Shown: piece by piece, positions 12,510 through 21,330 of the stretch
Layout of the letters: each line of letters opens with the position of its first letter
Position numbering within the stretch: position 1 is the first letter of the stretch
NCBI RefSeq assembly: GCF_904849725.1
Contig: NC_058519.1
Coordinates: 106,504,881 to 106,568,880 of the forward strand
Direction of reading: 5' to 3'
Source of the DNA: Hordeum vulgare subsp. vulgare
Taxonomy: Eukaryota > Streptophyta > Magnoliopsida > Poales > Poaceae
Length of the DNA: 64,000 nt
Notes under the pieces: model-generated
What the model saw: the letters and a program-made list of their open reading frames with translations, nothing else
Databases searched by the model: none
What the model was told of the DNA's origin: nothing
Made by a program: the position numbers and the translations under genes

Positions 12510-13018
12510 CAAATGGTATCAGAGCACATGTTGACTGTAGGACGTGACCCTAGAAACTGGAAATCCCTTAGGAAAGGATCTCTCAAAAATTTCTATTTTT
12601 CAAGAACACCTTTTACTTCTCATCTCTTCTGATTTCATCAAATGTTCTCCCTCACCTCAAATAGTTAGACAATGCCCTTTCCCCTTTGACCACGTGAAGG
12701 ATCAACCAACTCCCACTTCAAAGTAAAGAGGATTTCACCACGCGTTTAAAGAATTGAAGGTACACCAGCAGTAGACTCTCAAGACTCGAAGAACTCAAAG
12801 ACCCTGAAGTGTTCGAATAATTATATGACCATTAGAAGTCCAAACCCCTTTTATGTACCCACGTTAGATACGATGATTTGTGAGCCGTCATTGGTGTGTG
12901 TTTTTCGACAACCAAAAATAAAACCTATTCTCAAAAATATTGTTTGTATTGTGTGTATCTCCCTCCCTCTCTTACCCGTCTCATCCCCAAAACCTCAACC
13001 CTACCAGATGGAGTATGA
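12510..13018 (+). mobile_element. Internal region of unit 3, truncated
   Basis: It matches 1330-1844 and 6922-7428 through the gag leader up to 'gagtatga', then breaks off where gag should continue. From 13019 the sequence belongs to a different Gypsy family. No target duplication or LTR end lies at the junction, so it is a deletion or illegitimate recombination breakpoint rather than a clean insertion. Confidence 0.85.
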
Positions 13019-14347
13019 TTCTTTTCCTTTTGTTGTCTCAGAATCATCCTCGCTGCACACCTTTTGAGAGAGAAATGCACTCATCGTGAATTTGCTAGAA
13101 TACTCATTGAGCTTCGCTTATATCTTTTGAGTTAGGCAATTTAAGTCATTGTGCTTCACTCATATCTTTTGAGCTAGATGACTTTGCTCTATGTGCTTCA
13201 CTTAGATCTTTTAGAGCACGGCGGTGTCATATTTTGGAGAAATAAGAACTCTCGATCTTCACTTATATCTTTTTGAGAGTGCTCTCTCTGAGTAACTTGG
13301 TAGTTGGCTTGTGCTATGAAAGTAGTCCTAAAGATGATAGGCGTGCAAAGAGGATACAATAAATCTTCCATATTCTTGTGCATTGATTAGAAAGAGAAGT
13401 TTGATTACTCTCAATTAGTTTCGAGACATGGATTTGGTAATATTAAGAGACATGTTAGTAGGGTGTTGTGAATCTAGAAATACTTGTGTTGAAGTTAGTG
13501 ATTCCCGTAACATGCACGTATGGTGAACCGCTATGTTAGGAAGTCGAAGCATAATTGATTTATTGATTGTCATCCTTTGTGTTGCGGTCGGGATCGTGCG
13601 ATGGTTAACACCTGCCAACCCTTCCCCTAGGAGTATGCGTTTAGCACTTTGTTTCGATTACTAATAAAAACTTTCGCAATAAGTATATGAGTTCTTCATG
13701 ACTAATTTGAGTCCATGGTATAGATGCACTTTCACCTTCCACCATTGCTAGCCTCTCTAGTGCCGCACAACTTTCGCTGGTACAGAAAACAACCATAGAC
13801 CTTCCTCAAAATAGCCACCATACCTACCTACTATGGCATTTTCATAGACATTCCGAGATATATTGCCATGCAAATCCCACCGTTCCGTCTCATGACTTGT
13901 GCCGTCACTTTCATATTGCCATTGCATGATCGTAAGATAGCTAGCGAGTCATACGCTGAGCTAGATCATTGCACATCCCGGTACACTGCCGGAGGCATTT
14001 CCTATAAGAGTCATCATTATTCTAAGTATTGAGCTGTGAGTAAATAAAATTGTGATGATCATCATTATTAGAGCATTGTCCCATGTGAGGAAATAAAATA
14101 AAAAGAGGCCAAATTTTCCCACACAAAAAAATATGGAAAGAGGCCAAAGAGCCCAAAAAAGAGAGAGAAAAATAGAGAAGGGACAATGTTACTATCTTTT
14201 TCCACACTTGTGCTTCATAATAGCACCATGTTCTTCATGATTGAGAGTCTCTTGTTTTGTCACCACCATATACTAGTGGGAATCTTTATTATGTAACTTG
14301 GCTTGTATATTCCAATGATGGGCTTCCTCAAAATTGCCCTAGGTCTT

Positions 14348-14904
14348 TGATGGGGTTATAGTCCTAGGGTAGGGTCATAGGCCTGCCCTATAAGTCCTAC
14401 CCAAGGACTACCCTTCATAAGGGATAAGACCCTTAGTCAGTTCCGGCTGCATTAAGGACTTCCCATCATCCAGTCAACAACGAATCATCGACCATCCAGT
14501 CGGAGACGAGCATTCAGAGTGTGTCAAACTGACCGACTGGATTCCACTCTGTGCATCGTAACCCCCCTAGAGGGAAACGGTCGTACGTTTCCATGTGCCT
14601 TTATTAGCATTTAAGACATACGTTACCTATAACGTAGGCATTTATTCGCCACTACTCCACCCCTGCACACCGAACCGTTGTGGAGGGCAGCGCACTCTAT
14701 AGAAGCCGCCCTCCCCCACTAGTGCAGGGGTTAGCAATTCACTGTAATCTATATTCCACTCGACAACAAGCTCCGAGAGCACTGAGACGTAGGGCTATTA
14801 CCTCCACCGTAGAGGGGCCTAAACTCATACAACCTCGCCGTAGCTAAGGCTCTGCCCATCCTTCCGTACCCTACACATCTACTGTCAGACTTATACCCAC
14901 GACA
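14348..14904 (+). repeat. Solo LTR with perfect 5-bp target duplication
   Basis: A 557-bp insert interrupts the Gypsy non-coding domain exactly between 'cctaggtctt' and 'gtcttcgtgagc'. GTCTT is present on both sides (14343-14347 and 14905-14909). The insert starts TGATGGGG and ends CCACGACA, so it has TG..CA ends. Its 3' end (ctgtcagacttatacccacgaca) resembles Gypsy LTRs that are normally followed by a GGCGCC-type primer site. The uninterrupted arrangement is seen at 49320-49370. No internal region is present. Confidence 0.9.
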
Positions 14905-15466
14905 GTCTTCGTGAGCAAGCAAGTTCGATGCACACCCACTAGTTCTCCTTTTGAGATTTCACACACTTATAGCTCTAAGTGCATCCATTGCATGGTAATC
15001 CCTACTCTTTTACATTGATATCTATTAATGAGCATCTCCATAGCCTTTTTGCCTCACAACCTGCACCACACTCTATTTCACCTATAGTGCTATATCCATG
15101 GCTCACGCTCATGTATTGCGTGAGAGTTCAAAAAGGTTTGAGAAAGTAAGAGTGCGAAAACAATTACTTGGCCAATACAGGGGTTGTGCATGATTTAAAT
15201 TCGTTGTGTGGGGATGATGGAGCATAGACAGGCTATATGATTTTGTAGGGATAACTTTCTTTGGCCTTGTTATTTCGAAAGTTCATGATTACCTTGCTAG
15301 TTTGCTTGAAGTATTATTGTTTTCATGTCAATAGAAAACTATTGTTTTGAATCTTACGGATCTGAACATTCATGTCACATGAAAGAAGTTACAAAGGAAA
15401 AATATGCTAGGTAGCATTCCACATCAGAAATTCATTCTTTACCACTTCCCTACTTGAGGACGAGCA

Positions 15467-15487
15467 GGAGTTAAGATTGGGGATGCT
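15467..15487 (+). other. Polypurine tract of the 13019-17165 Gypsy element
   Basis: Purine-rich 'aggagttaagattggggatg' lies directly before the LTR start TGATACG. Equivalent tracts stand before the LTR at 49941 and, in reverse complement, at 36200-36222. Plus-strand DNA synthesis would prime here. Confidence 0.6.
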
Positions 15488-17165
15488 TGATACGTCTCCA
15501 ACGTATCTATAATTTTTTATGGTTCCATGCTATTATCTTGTCAAACTTTGGATGTTCTGTATGGCTTTTATATCTTTTTGGGACTAACTTATTAACTCAG
15601 TGCCAAGTGTCAGTTCCTATTTTTTCCGTGTTTTTGACCCTTTTCAAAGGAGAATATTATACGGAGTCCAAACAGAATAAAACCTCCAAAAAAATTTTTT
15701 CCGGAACAGAAGATACGCAGGGAGCATGAGAACCAAGGCACAGGGCACCAGGGGAAGCCACAAACCCCTAGCTGCAGCGTGGGGGGGCGCGCCTAGCAGG
15801 CTTGTGGGTCCCATGTGGCTCCTCTGCCCTACTTCTGCTGCCCATAAATCGCCAAAAAATCCAAAACCACGGGAGAGAGCCACGAAAATACTTTTCCGCA
15901 GCCGCAAGCTTCTGTCTCCGCAAGATCCCATCTGGGGCACGTTCTGGTGCCCTGCCGGAGGGGGATTCGGACATGGAGGGTTTCTCCATCAACACCATTG
16001 CCTCTTCGATGACGCGTGAGTAGTTCACCATAGACCTTCGGGTCCATAGCTAGTAGCTAGATGGCTTCTTCACTCTCTTGGATCTTCAATACAAAGTTCT
16101 CCATGATCTTCATGGAGATCTATCTGATGTAATCTTCTTTTGCGGTGTGTTTGTCGAGATCCGATGAATTGTGGATTTATGATAAGGTTATCTATGAATC
16201 TTATTTGAGTTTCTTCTGATCTCTTATATGCATGATTTCATATTCTTGTAATTCTCTTCGAGTTGTGGGTTTTGTTTGGCCACCTTGATATATGATTCTT
16301 GCAATGGGAGAAGTGCTTGGTTTTGGGTTCATACCATGCGGTGACCTCAGCCAGTGACAGAAGGGGTAGCGAGGCACGCATCATGTTGTTGCCATCAAGG
16401 GTAAAAAGATGGGGTTTATATCTATTGCATGAATTTATCCCTCTACATCATGTCATCTTGCTTAAGGCGTTACCCTGTTTGTCATGATCTCAATACACTA
16501 GATGCATGCCAGATAGCGGTTGATGTGTGGAGTAATAGTAGTAGATGCAGAAAGTATCGGTCTACTTGTCTCGGACGTGATGCCTATATGTATGATCATT
16601 GCCTTAGATATCATCATGACTTTGTGCGGTTCTATCAATTGCTCGACAGTAATTCGTTCACCCACCATAATATTTGCTCTCATGAGAGAAGCCTCTATTG
16701 AACACTATGGCCCCCGGTTCTACTTCACATCATATTTTCAGCCCTACACTTTTACTTTGTTGCACTTTCCGCCTTCAGATCTCACCTTGCAATCAATCGT
16801 GAAGGGATTGACAACCCCTTTGTAGCGTTAGGTGCAAGTTTGCTGTTTTTACGCAGGTACGGTGGAGACTTGGCTTGATACTCCTACTGGATTGATACCT
16901 TGGTTCTCAAACTGAGGGAAATAATTACTGCTACTGTGTTGCGTCACCCTTTCCTCTTCAAGGGAAAAACCAATGCAAGCTCAAGAGGTAGCAATCAACT
17001 ATGCACTTGATAATCCACCATCAATATAACAAGAGCATGATGTAGGGTTTGACTTCCATCGAGAGGGCTCAAACCTGGGTAAACATTGTCTCCTTTGTCT
17101 CTTCTTACCCATTGATCCAACATCCATAGTTCAGACCCCCTAGTCAAGATCCGCAAGTTTTGACA
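15488..17165 (+). repeat. 3' LTR of the TGATACGTCTCC Gypsy element (1678 bp)
   Basis: It starts TGATACGTCTCCAACG directly after the polypurine tract and ends TTTTGACA. A related copy lies on the minus strand (36199 to 34881, then 19285 to about 19033) and a partial one at 49941-50459. The bases after the end (ccgatag) resemble the first bases of an internal region rather than a target duplication, so the right flank may be a deletion scar. Confidence 0.8.
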
Positions 17166-17765
17166 CCGATAGTTATATGTTAAATTCCTTCATGATGCTA
17201 CTAAAAATTATTATTAGAGGGGAATCTATGCTTATGTATATTTCAATAATATCAAGTTTCCTCTCTATTTGTTCAAAGTTTTGAAGTCATGCTAGTTTTG
17301 CCTTCCTATGCAAGTTCATTCTTGCTACAACAAATTGTTTGCTTTAAAAGAACCCTATGCATAGGAAGTGGGTTAGACTTAAATGTGCTTGCCATGTGAT
17401 CCATGATGCTCTCTTGCATGTTACAATTACTACTTTTTATGTGAGCATCATTGAAATGATCATTCCTAGCTAAAAGGCATTGAAGAAAAGAGCTTTTTGG
17501 GAGACATCCCAATACATATACCAACTGATTCTGTGTGTTCACATGATTAACATACTTTATTAATCATGTTTTGTGTCTTTTATTTTGTTAAGGTGCCAAG
17601 TAAAGAATTTTGGGATAGTGTGGATACTTGCTTTTTTGATTGTGTGCAAAAACATAAAATTTTACGTCCATTATAGAATTTCTTTGATTTTACTCAAGAG
17701 TCCAAAATTTGAAATTTTTACACAGTTTTTCTATAAAAATTATGTGAGTTGTCCTAATTTTGAAG
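17166..17765 (+). mobile_element. Gypsy internal non-coding remnant
   Basis: An AT-rich stretch with phrases also found at 38580-38850: 'cctagcta..ggcat', 'gggagacatcccaat', 'gtgtgcaaaaa...ttttacgtc'. It therefore belongs to the same broad Gypsy group as the neighbouring elements. No coding potential is visible. Confidence 0.5.
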
Positions 17766-19032
17766 GGGATTTTTATATCTGTGCCCCTAGTTCCTTAGCC
17801 CTACTCATTAATCCCCATGCGTTTAACTTTTGCTCACTTTCGCCACTCCCTTGTCCGAAACCCTCACAAATGGTCACAATGGGGGATGCCGTCGGGTCAA
17901 ACCATTGATCATTAACTCTGATGAGTGGGTCCGCGCTGGACTCTATGGTCAATTGGACCTAACAAGTGGGGCCATGTCGGAACGGGTCCTCCTTTCACCG
18001 TTTTGACATGTGGGGCCGCATTGAGACACGTCATACAGGGCTTGTCTGAAGCTCGAGCTCAAGCCATTATAGCACAACGCCGCTTTGCCCCCTCCGCTAC
18101 CGTCGTGTAGCCTCCGCCGCCGTCGTGACCTCCAACATCTAACCCATTTCGCCGCCGCCGTGTTCGTGCCCTCCGCCAAATCTACCCCACACCCCCCTCA
18201 GGATGTAATGTCGGGGGAGCAGGCTCTCAGTACCATCAACTATGGAGATGATTGGGTCGAATCAGTGATGGATAATTTATGGATTACACCTAGGTAATCA
18301 TCGTTTCCCCTCTAACTGATCTGTCGATTTGTAAATTCAGCCCTTTTTGACAGCTAGTTGCGTGAATTGATCAAATTTTTTTGAATTGTTCCCGGTCAAA
18401 CTACAACCTTTCCCTAGAATCAAATAGGATTGATCCTGCGCTTTCCTTACGACTGGCAGTTAGGATGGAAGTTAGTGTGCTACGAGGTAGAAAACCTCAT
18501 CTGATTACTGGATTTTTCTATCCAAAGGCGGTAGAAACAAGTATGTCGTTCAAAGATTTGCTCGTAGCGCTCCGAAATTCTTCATATGAGTGGATCCCTC
18601 CCGATGCTGCTGAACTCCAATTTTTCAGCAGTAACGAGAAAATATTTCTCCCACTAACTTACTATGAGCATCTTGTATTTCCCTTTATTTTAAATGCTGA
18701 AAGCCGCTTCAGTAAAATATTTATCGAGGTGCTTCAACCATGATATGAAGTGACAAGGGGAAGGTTGTTCGCAAATCTTCTGTCTCTGCTAATAGCAAGC
18801 AACACGACACTCATTGTAGTTCGAAAGGAAGCAGAGCTAGTGGTTCTGAAAGCCACAATATGTCTATTGCACTTCTTGTGCGCTTCTTCAAACATTTTCA
18901 TGTTGCTTCTGCAGCTGATGTACAAAAAGATGCATAGCGGAGAAAGAGGTGCCTCGAAATGATGACGAGGATGAGAATATGTCAAGCCCACTTTCATCAT
19001 GATTGCAATCATCATAAATAGGAGGCACGTAG
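17766..19032 (+). mobile_element. Probable Mutator-like fragment
   Basis: A GC-rich block unlike the flanking LTR sequence. It starts with 'gggatttttatatctgtgcccc', which resembles a Mutator-like terminal repeat as I remember it. Then come a UTR-like stretch, a short reading frame ending at a possible splice donor (18295), and the coding remnant at 18435-18960. I could not find the opposite terminal repeat or a 9-bp target duplication; the right side is cut by the minus-strand LTR near 19033. A captured host-gene fragment is the main alternative. Confidence 0.35.
18435..18960 (+). pseudogene. Possible N-terminal part of a MuDR-type transposase
   Basis: The frame through 18381-18743 reads MEVSVL..., then a segment of alternating hydrophobic and charged residues with F-K-D-L-L-V-A-L, I-P-P-D-A-A-E-L and a terminal I-F-I-E-V. 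This is the size and pattern of the ubiquitin/PB1-like N-terminal region of plant MuDR proteins. After a stop, another frame gives a serine/lysine-rich linker and an acidic stretch (D-D-E-D-E-N). No DDE catalytic domain or SWIM motif is present. Function is inferred only from this pattern. Confidence 0.3.
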
Positions 19033-19983
19033 TTGATACGTGTGATCTGCGTTTGGTTTTCCATGAAGAGGAATAGCTTATAGCTGCACAATGTGGGTAA
19101 GTATTTCCCTCAGTTATGGAACCAAGGTTTATTGAACCAATAGGATATCAATCACAACCGTCTTTAGTGGCTGCACACAAAAGAACAAAAAACTTGCACC
19201 AAAACGCGGGCAAGAGGGTTGTCAATCCCCTTGAACTTGTTACTCACAAGCGATTGAGGTTTGTAGATAATTATAGATAGTTTTTTTAATGCCCGAAGTG
19301 TAACATTGCCATATTTGGAACCTTTCCATGTGTGGGTCCATGTTGTCATTCTATGGAGTATCATTTCATGTGTTATTTCATGTGTTCATGCTTTGTATTC
19401 CCCTTTGCATTCATGCATCCATAGCATACATACCATGTTTGTTGTTGTGGTGTTGATCTTCATGTGTGTTTATGATGAATGTGTGGTGTGTGAAGTGATG
19501 AGAAAGAGTGGCTTCCAACTTTGCCTTTTATACAAAACTAGGTTTCAACAAAACCCTTCTTCTTTAATTATTTGAGCTCTTGTTTTACTTGGTCCTTTTC
19601 TGGTTTAGAAATGTTGGCCTTTTAGTGCTTATTCTTGTAAGTGTGGAGATGTGAAAGAGGGATTTTAAAACTTTGTTTTGATGTGGCTTACCTTCAAAAC
19701 CATATTTAAATAAATCTAATTTGTAATTATTTTAGTGTCCCAAAAATTCTCTTTTCATTTTATTTTATTGGGTCATAATTCCTTATGACCAGGGGCATTT
19801 TTGTTTTATTTTAGGGTCAACAGTTTTGCCTATGTGCATTTATTTGCCTCTGTTTTATTTAAAATAGAAAACTAGTGGGTTTTCTTGATTACCTGGCGCC
19901 ACCGAGTGAGCTTACTCCTCCCCGCTGGCCCAACTGCTTTCTCTCGCGCTTAGCCCATTCCCCGTCCCTTTTCTCTTGACGCT

Positions 19984-20508
19984 GTGTCTTCTTCCCTCTC
20001 CTTTCCGTCAGTCTATCAAAGAGAGAGAGCGAAAAAGGGGCTCGACGCCTTGGCTTCACGGACGTCGAGGCGGCCCCCTCGCCCCCTATATATCCCTCGG
20101 CGTCCGCCATGTTCTAGGTTTCCTCCAAGCCGCCGCCACCTCCTTTCCCATCTTCCTCCTCCCTCTCCCTCGTCGATAGAAGGTGGCCGAGCTCCTCCTC
20201 CGCCATGGCCGATCCCAGATGAGGTCGCCGCCGTCGATGTCGTACCGCTTCTTCCTCTCCAAGCATTCCAAGAGCAAGCGGAGATCCAGGGGAGCCCGTT
20301 CCCGCAGCTAGACGACGACGATCACCTCTGCTTCCACTACGTCGACGACGAACCCTTCTTCCTCCTCTACTCCGACGACTCCTTCCGCAATGTCTTCTTC
20401 CTCTTCGACGCCTTCTTCCTCTCCGTCAAGCGCATCCTCCTCGACCAGTGGGTGAGCAGCCGGTCTCCTTCCCGTTCCCCTGTCGATAGATCCCCTCCTA
20501 GGCCGTAG
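19984..20508 (+). other. GC-rich open frame inside the LTR (174 codons)
   Basis: The frame is rich in S, R and P at the start and in D and F at the end (L-D-D-D-D-H-L-C-F-H-Y-V-D-D). In the 3' LTR the matching frame (30606-30992) is cut by a stop after the F-F-L-L segment. A short frame with good start context (gccATGg, 20205) overlaps it. No family is recognised. It may be an exon-like piece captured from a host gene, or simply GC-rich LTR leader sequence. I do not call it a gene. Confidence 0.3.
20087..20093 (+). promoter_or_regulatory. TATA box of the chromovirus 5' LTR
   Basis: tatatat within 'gccccctatatatccctcggcg'. The same place in the 3' LTR (about 30706-30714) reads catatatatacctcggcg. 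It sits upstream of a GC-rich segment that looks like a transcribed leader, so it is the most likely LTR promoter. Confidence 0.5.
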
Positions 20509-20760
20509 CTTCGCGTCCTAGTATCTCTCTATTGCCGGCGCCGCCGTGCTCGTGGAGCAGCAGTTGCAGTGCGCATCTCGTCGAGGTTAGGTGTGAAATG
20601 GATCCACCTTGAGTCCCTCTTCCTCCCCGCGAGAGGTCGTAGATCCATTTCTACCGTAGCGCCGGCGGTGACCCTCCCCTGTTCCGGTCGCCGTTGCGTG
20701 GTAGGAGAAGCAGGGGGTGTCCCTAAGTGAGTTACCTCCCGCTGTGGAGTAACAACCGAA

Positions 20761-20837
20761 CGCATAGCGCAGTGGCATTAGGGTGGTTTTGTCTTCGTGC
20801 AGGTCGTGGGTTCGAGCCCTCGTAGCGCCCCCTTTTT
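20761..20837 (+). repeat. tRNA-like (SINE-like) module 1 in the 5' LTR
   Basis: An A-box-like tagcgcagtgg (20765-20775) is followed 33 bp later by a B-box ggttcgagccc (20809-20819) and a T5 run (20833-20837), the layout of an internal RNA polymerase III promoter with terminator. The cloverleaf is poor (no convincing acceptor stem), so this is not annotated as a tRNA gene. It recurs at 31381-31459 in the 3' LTR. Confidence 0.45.
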
Positions 20838-20910
20838 GTAGATTGTTTTTCTGGCACAGTAGCAACAGGGGGTAGCTTACCCTGGTAGCTCCCTCTGTTC
20901 TGTCGAGCCC

Positions 20911-20988
20911 AGGAGTAGTAGTGTAGTGGTAGAGTATGTTTGATGTGGCCAGTAGGTTGTGGGTTCGAGCCCCAAGCCACCCCTTTTT
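20911..20988 (+). repeat. tRNA-like (SINE-like) module 2 in the 5' LTR
   Basis: A D-arm/A-box-like tgtagtggtagag (20922-20934) is followed by a B-box ggttcgagccc (20962-20972) and T5 (20984-20988). It lies about 150 bp after module 1 and shares its layout but only the box motifs in sequence. It recurs at 31531-31610 in the 3' LTR, where the B-box is ggttcgatccc. Confidence 0.45.
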
Positions 20989-21089
20989 GTTTTTATTTCC
21001 TTTTTTTGCTGTTTGCAGTGGGTGTGTTGTTGCTTTGCTTGGGCAGCAATATAGTTGTGCCTATGTCACATCCAGTAGGTTTTCACTTT

Positions 21090-21330
21090 GTTTTAGCTAG
21101 TGTGCTTGTGTATGTGTGCTTGTGCATATGTTCACTAGTGTAAGAGGTGAAGGAGTAGTGTGTATATGTAGTTGCAAGCACATCCATGTGTGTGTGTATG
21201 TGTTTTTGTGGGTGGCCTTGTGAGTGTGAGCTCATAACCATGGGTAGTTGTGTGTATGTGTAGGTGTTAGTGTGTGCACGCTTGGTTGTATGTGAGTGTG
21301 CATGGTGATGTGCTATGGCACACATACATG
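21090..21330 (+). repeat. TG-rich low-complexity stretch in the 5' LTR
   Basis: Dense tgtg/tatg/gtgt words without a fixed period. The 3' LTR counterpart (about 31710-31890) is shorter by about 44 bp, consistent with slippage or a small deletion. ORFs on either strand here are a consequence of the repeat. Confidence 0.6.

Larger units (their letters stand above)
1..13018 (+). mobile_element. Tandem array of a gag-only Gypsy-like LTR retrotransposon
   Basis: Three head-to-tail units share one sequence: the text at 1 recurs at 5593 and 11182, and the LTR start at 3534 recurs at 9123, giving a period of about 5590 bp. The order is partial LTR (1-1329), internal (1330-3533), LTR (3534-6921), internal (6922-9122), LTR (9123-12509), truncated internal (12510-13018). 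LTRs start TGTAACATCCC and end GTCGCTACA, followed 4 bp later by a tRNA-Met-type primer site. The internal region holds a gag-like ORF but no protease, RT or integrase. Unequal recombination between LTRs is the usual way such arrays form. The left end lies outside the window; the right end is a truncation with no target duplication. Hand-compared copies differ by roughly 1-1.5%. Confidence 0.9.
13019..17165 (+). mobile_element. Gypsy element, 3' half only (TGATACGTCTCC group)
   Basis: It contains a long non-coding 3' internal domain, a purine-rich tract and one LTR. The internal domain recurs on the minus strand at 36200-37548 and on the plus strand at 38501-49940, which proves it is repetitive. 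Marker phrases shared by the copies include 'gagcattgtcc', 'agtgggaat' and 'gcttggggatg'. From memory this layout matches the Sabrina/WHAM group of Triticeae Gypsy elements; I could not verify the family. The 5' LTR, gag and pol are missing. Confidence 0.8.

Noticed and set aside
1..13018. Interpretation of the 5.59-kb repeat as a classical satellite or gene cluster
   Set aside because: Each unit has LTR ends, primer site, polypurine tract and gag, so it is a retrotransposon array rather than a satellite.
15644..16047. Overlapping GC-rich frames on both strands near 15650-16050
   Set aside because: They are in the LTR leader of the TGATACGTCTCC Gypsy element and are not kept in the related LTR at 50150-50459 or the minus-strand copy.
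20761..20988. Annotating the A-box/B-box modules as functional tRNA genes
   Set aside because: No seven-base acceptor stem or convincing anticodon arm could be folded by eye; only the promoter boxes are clear.
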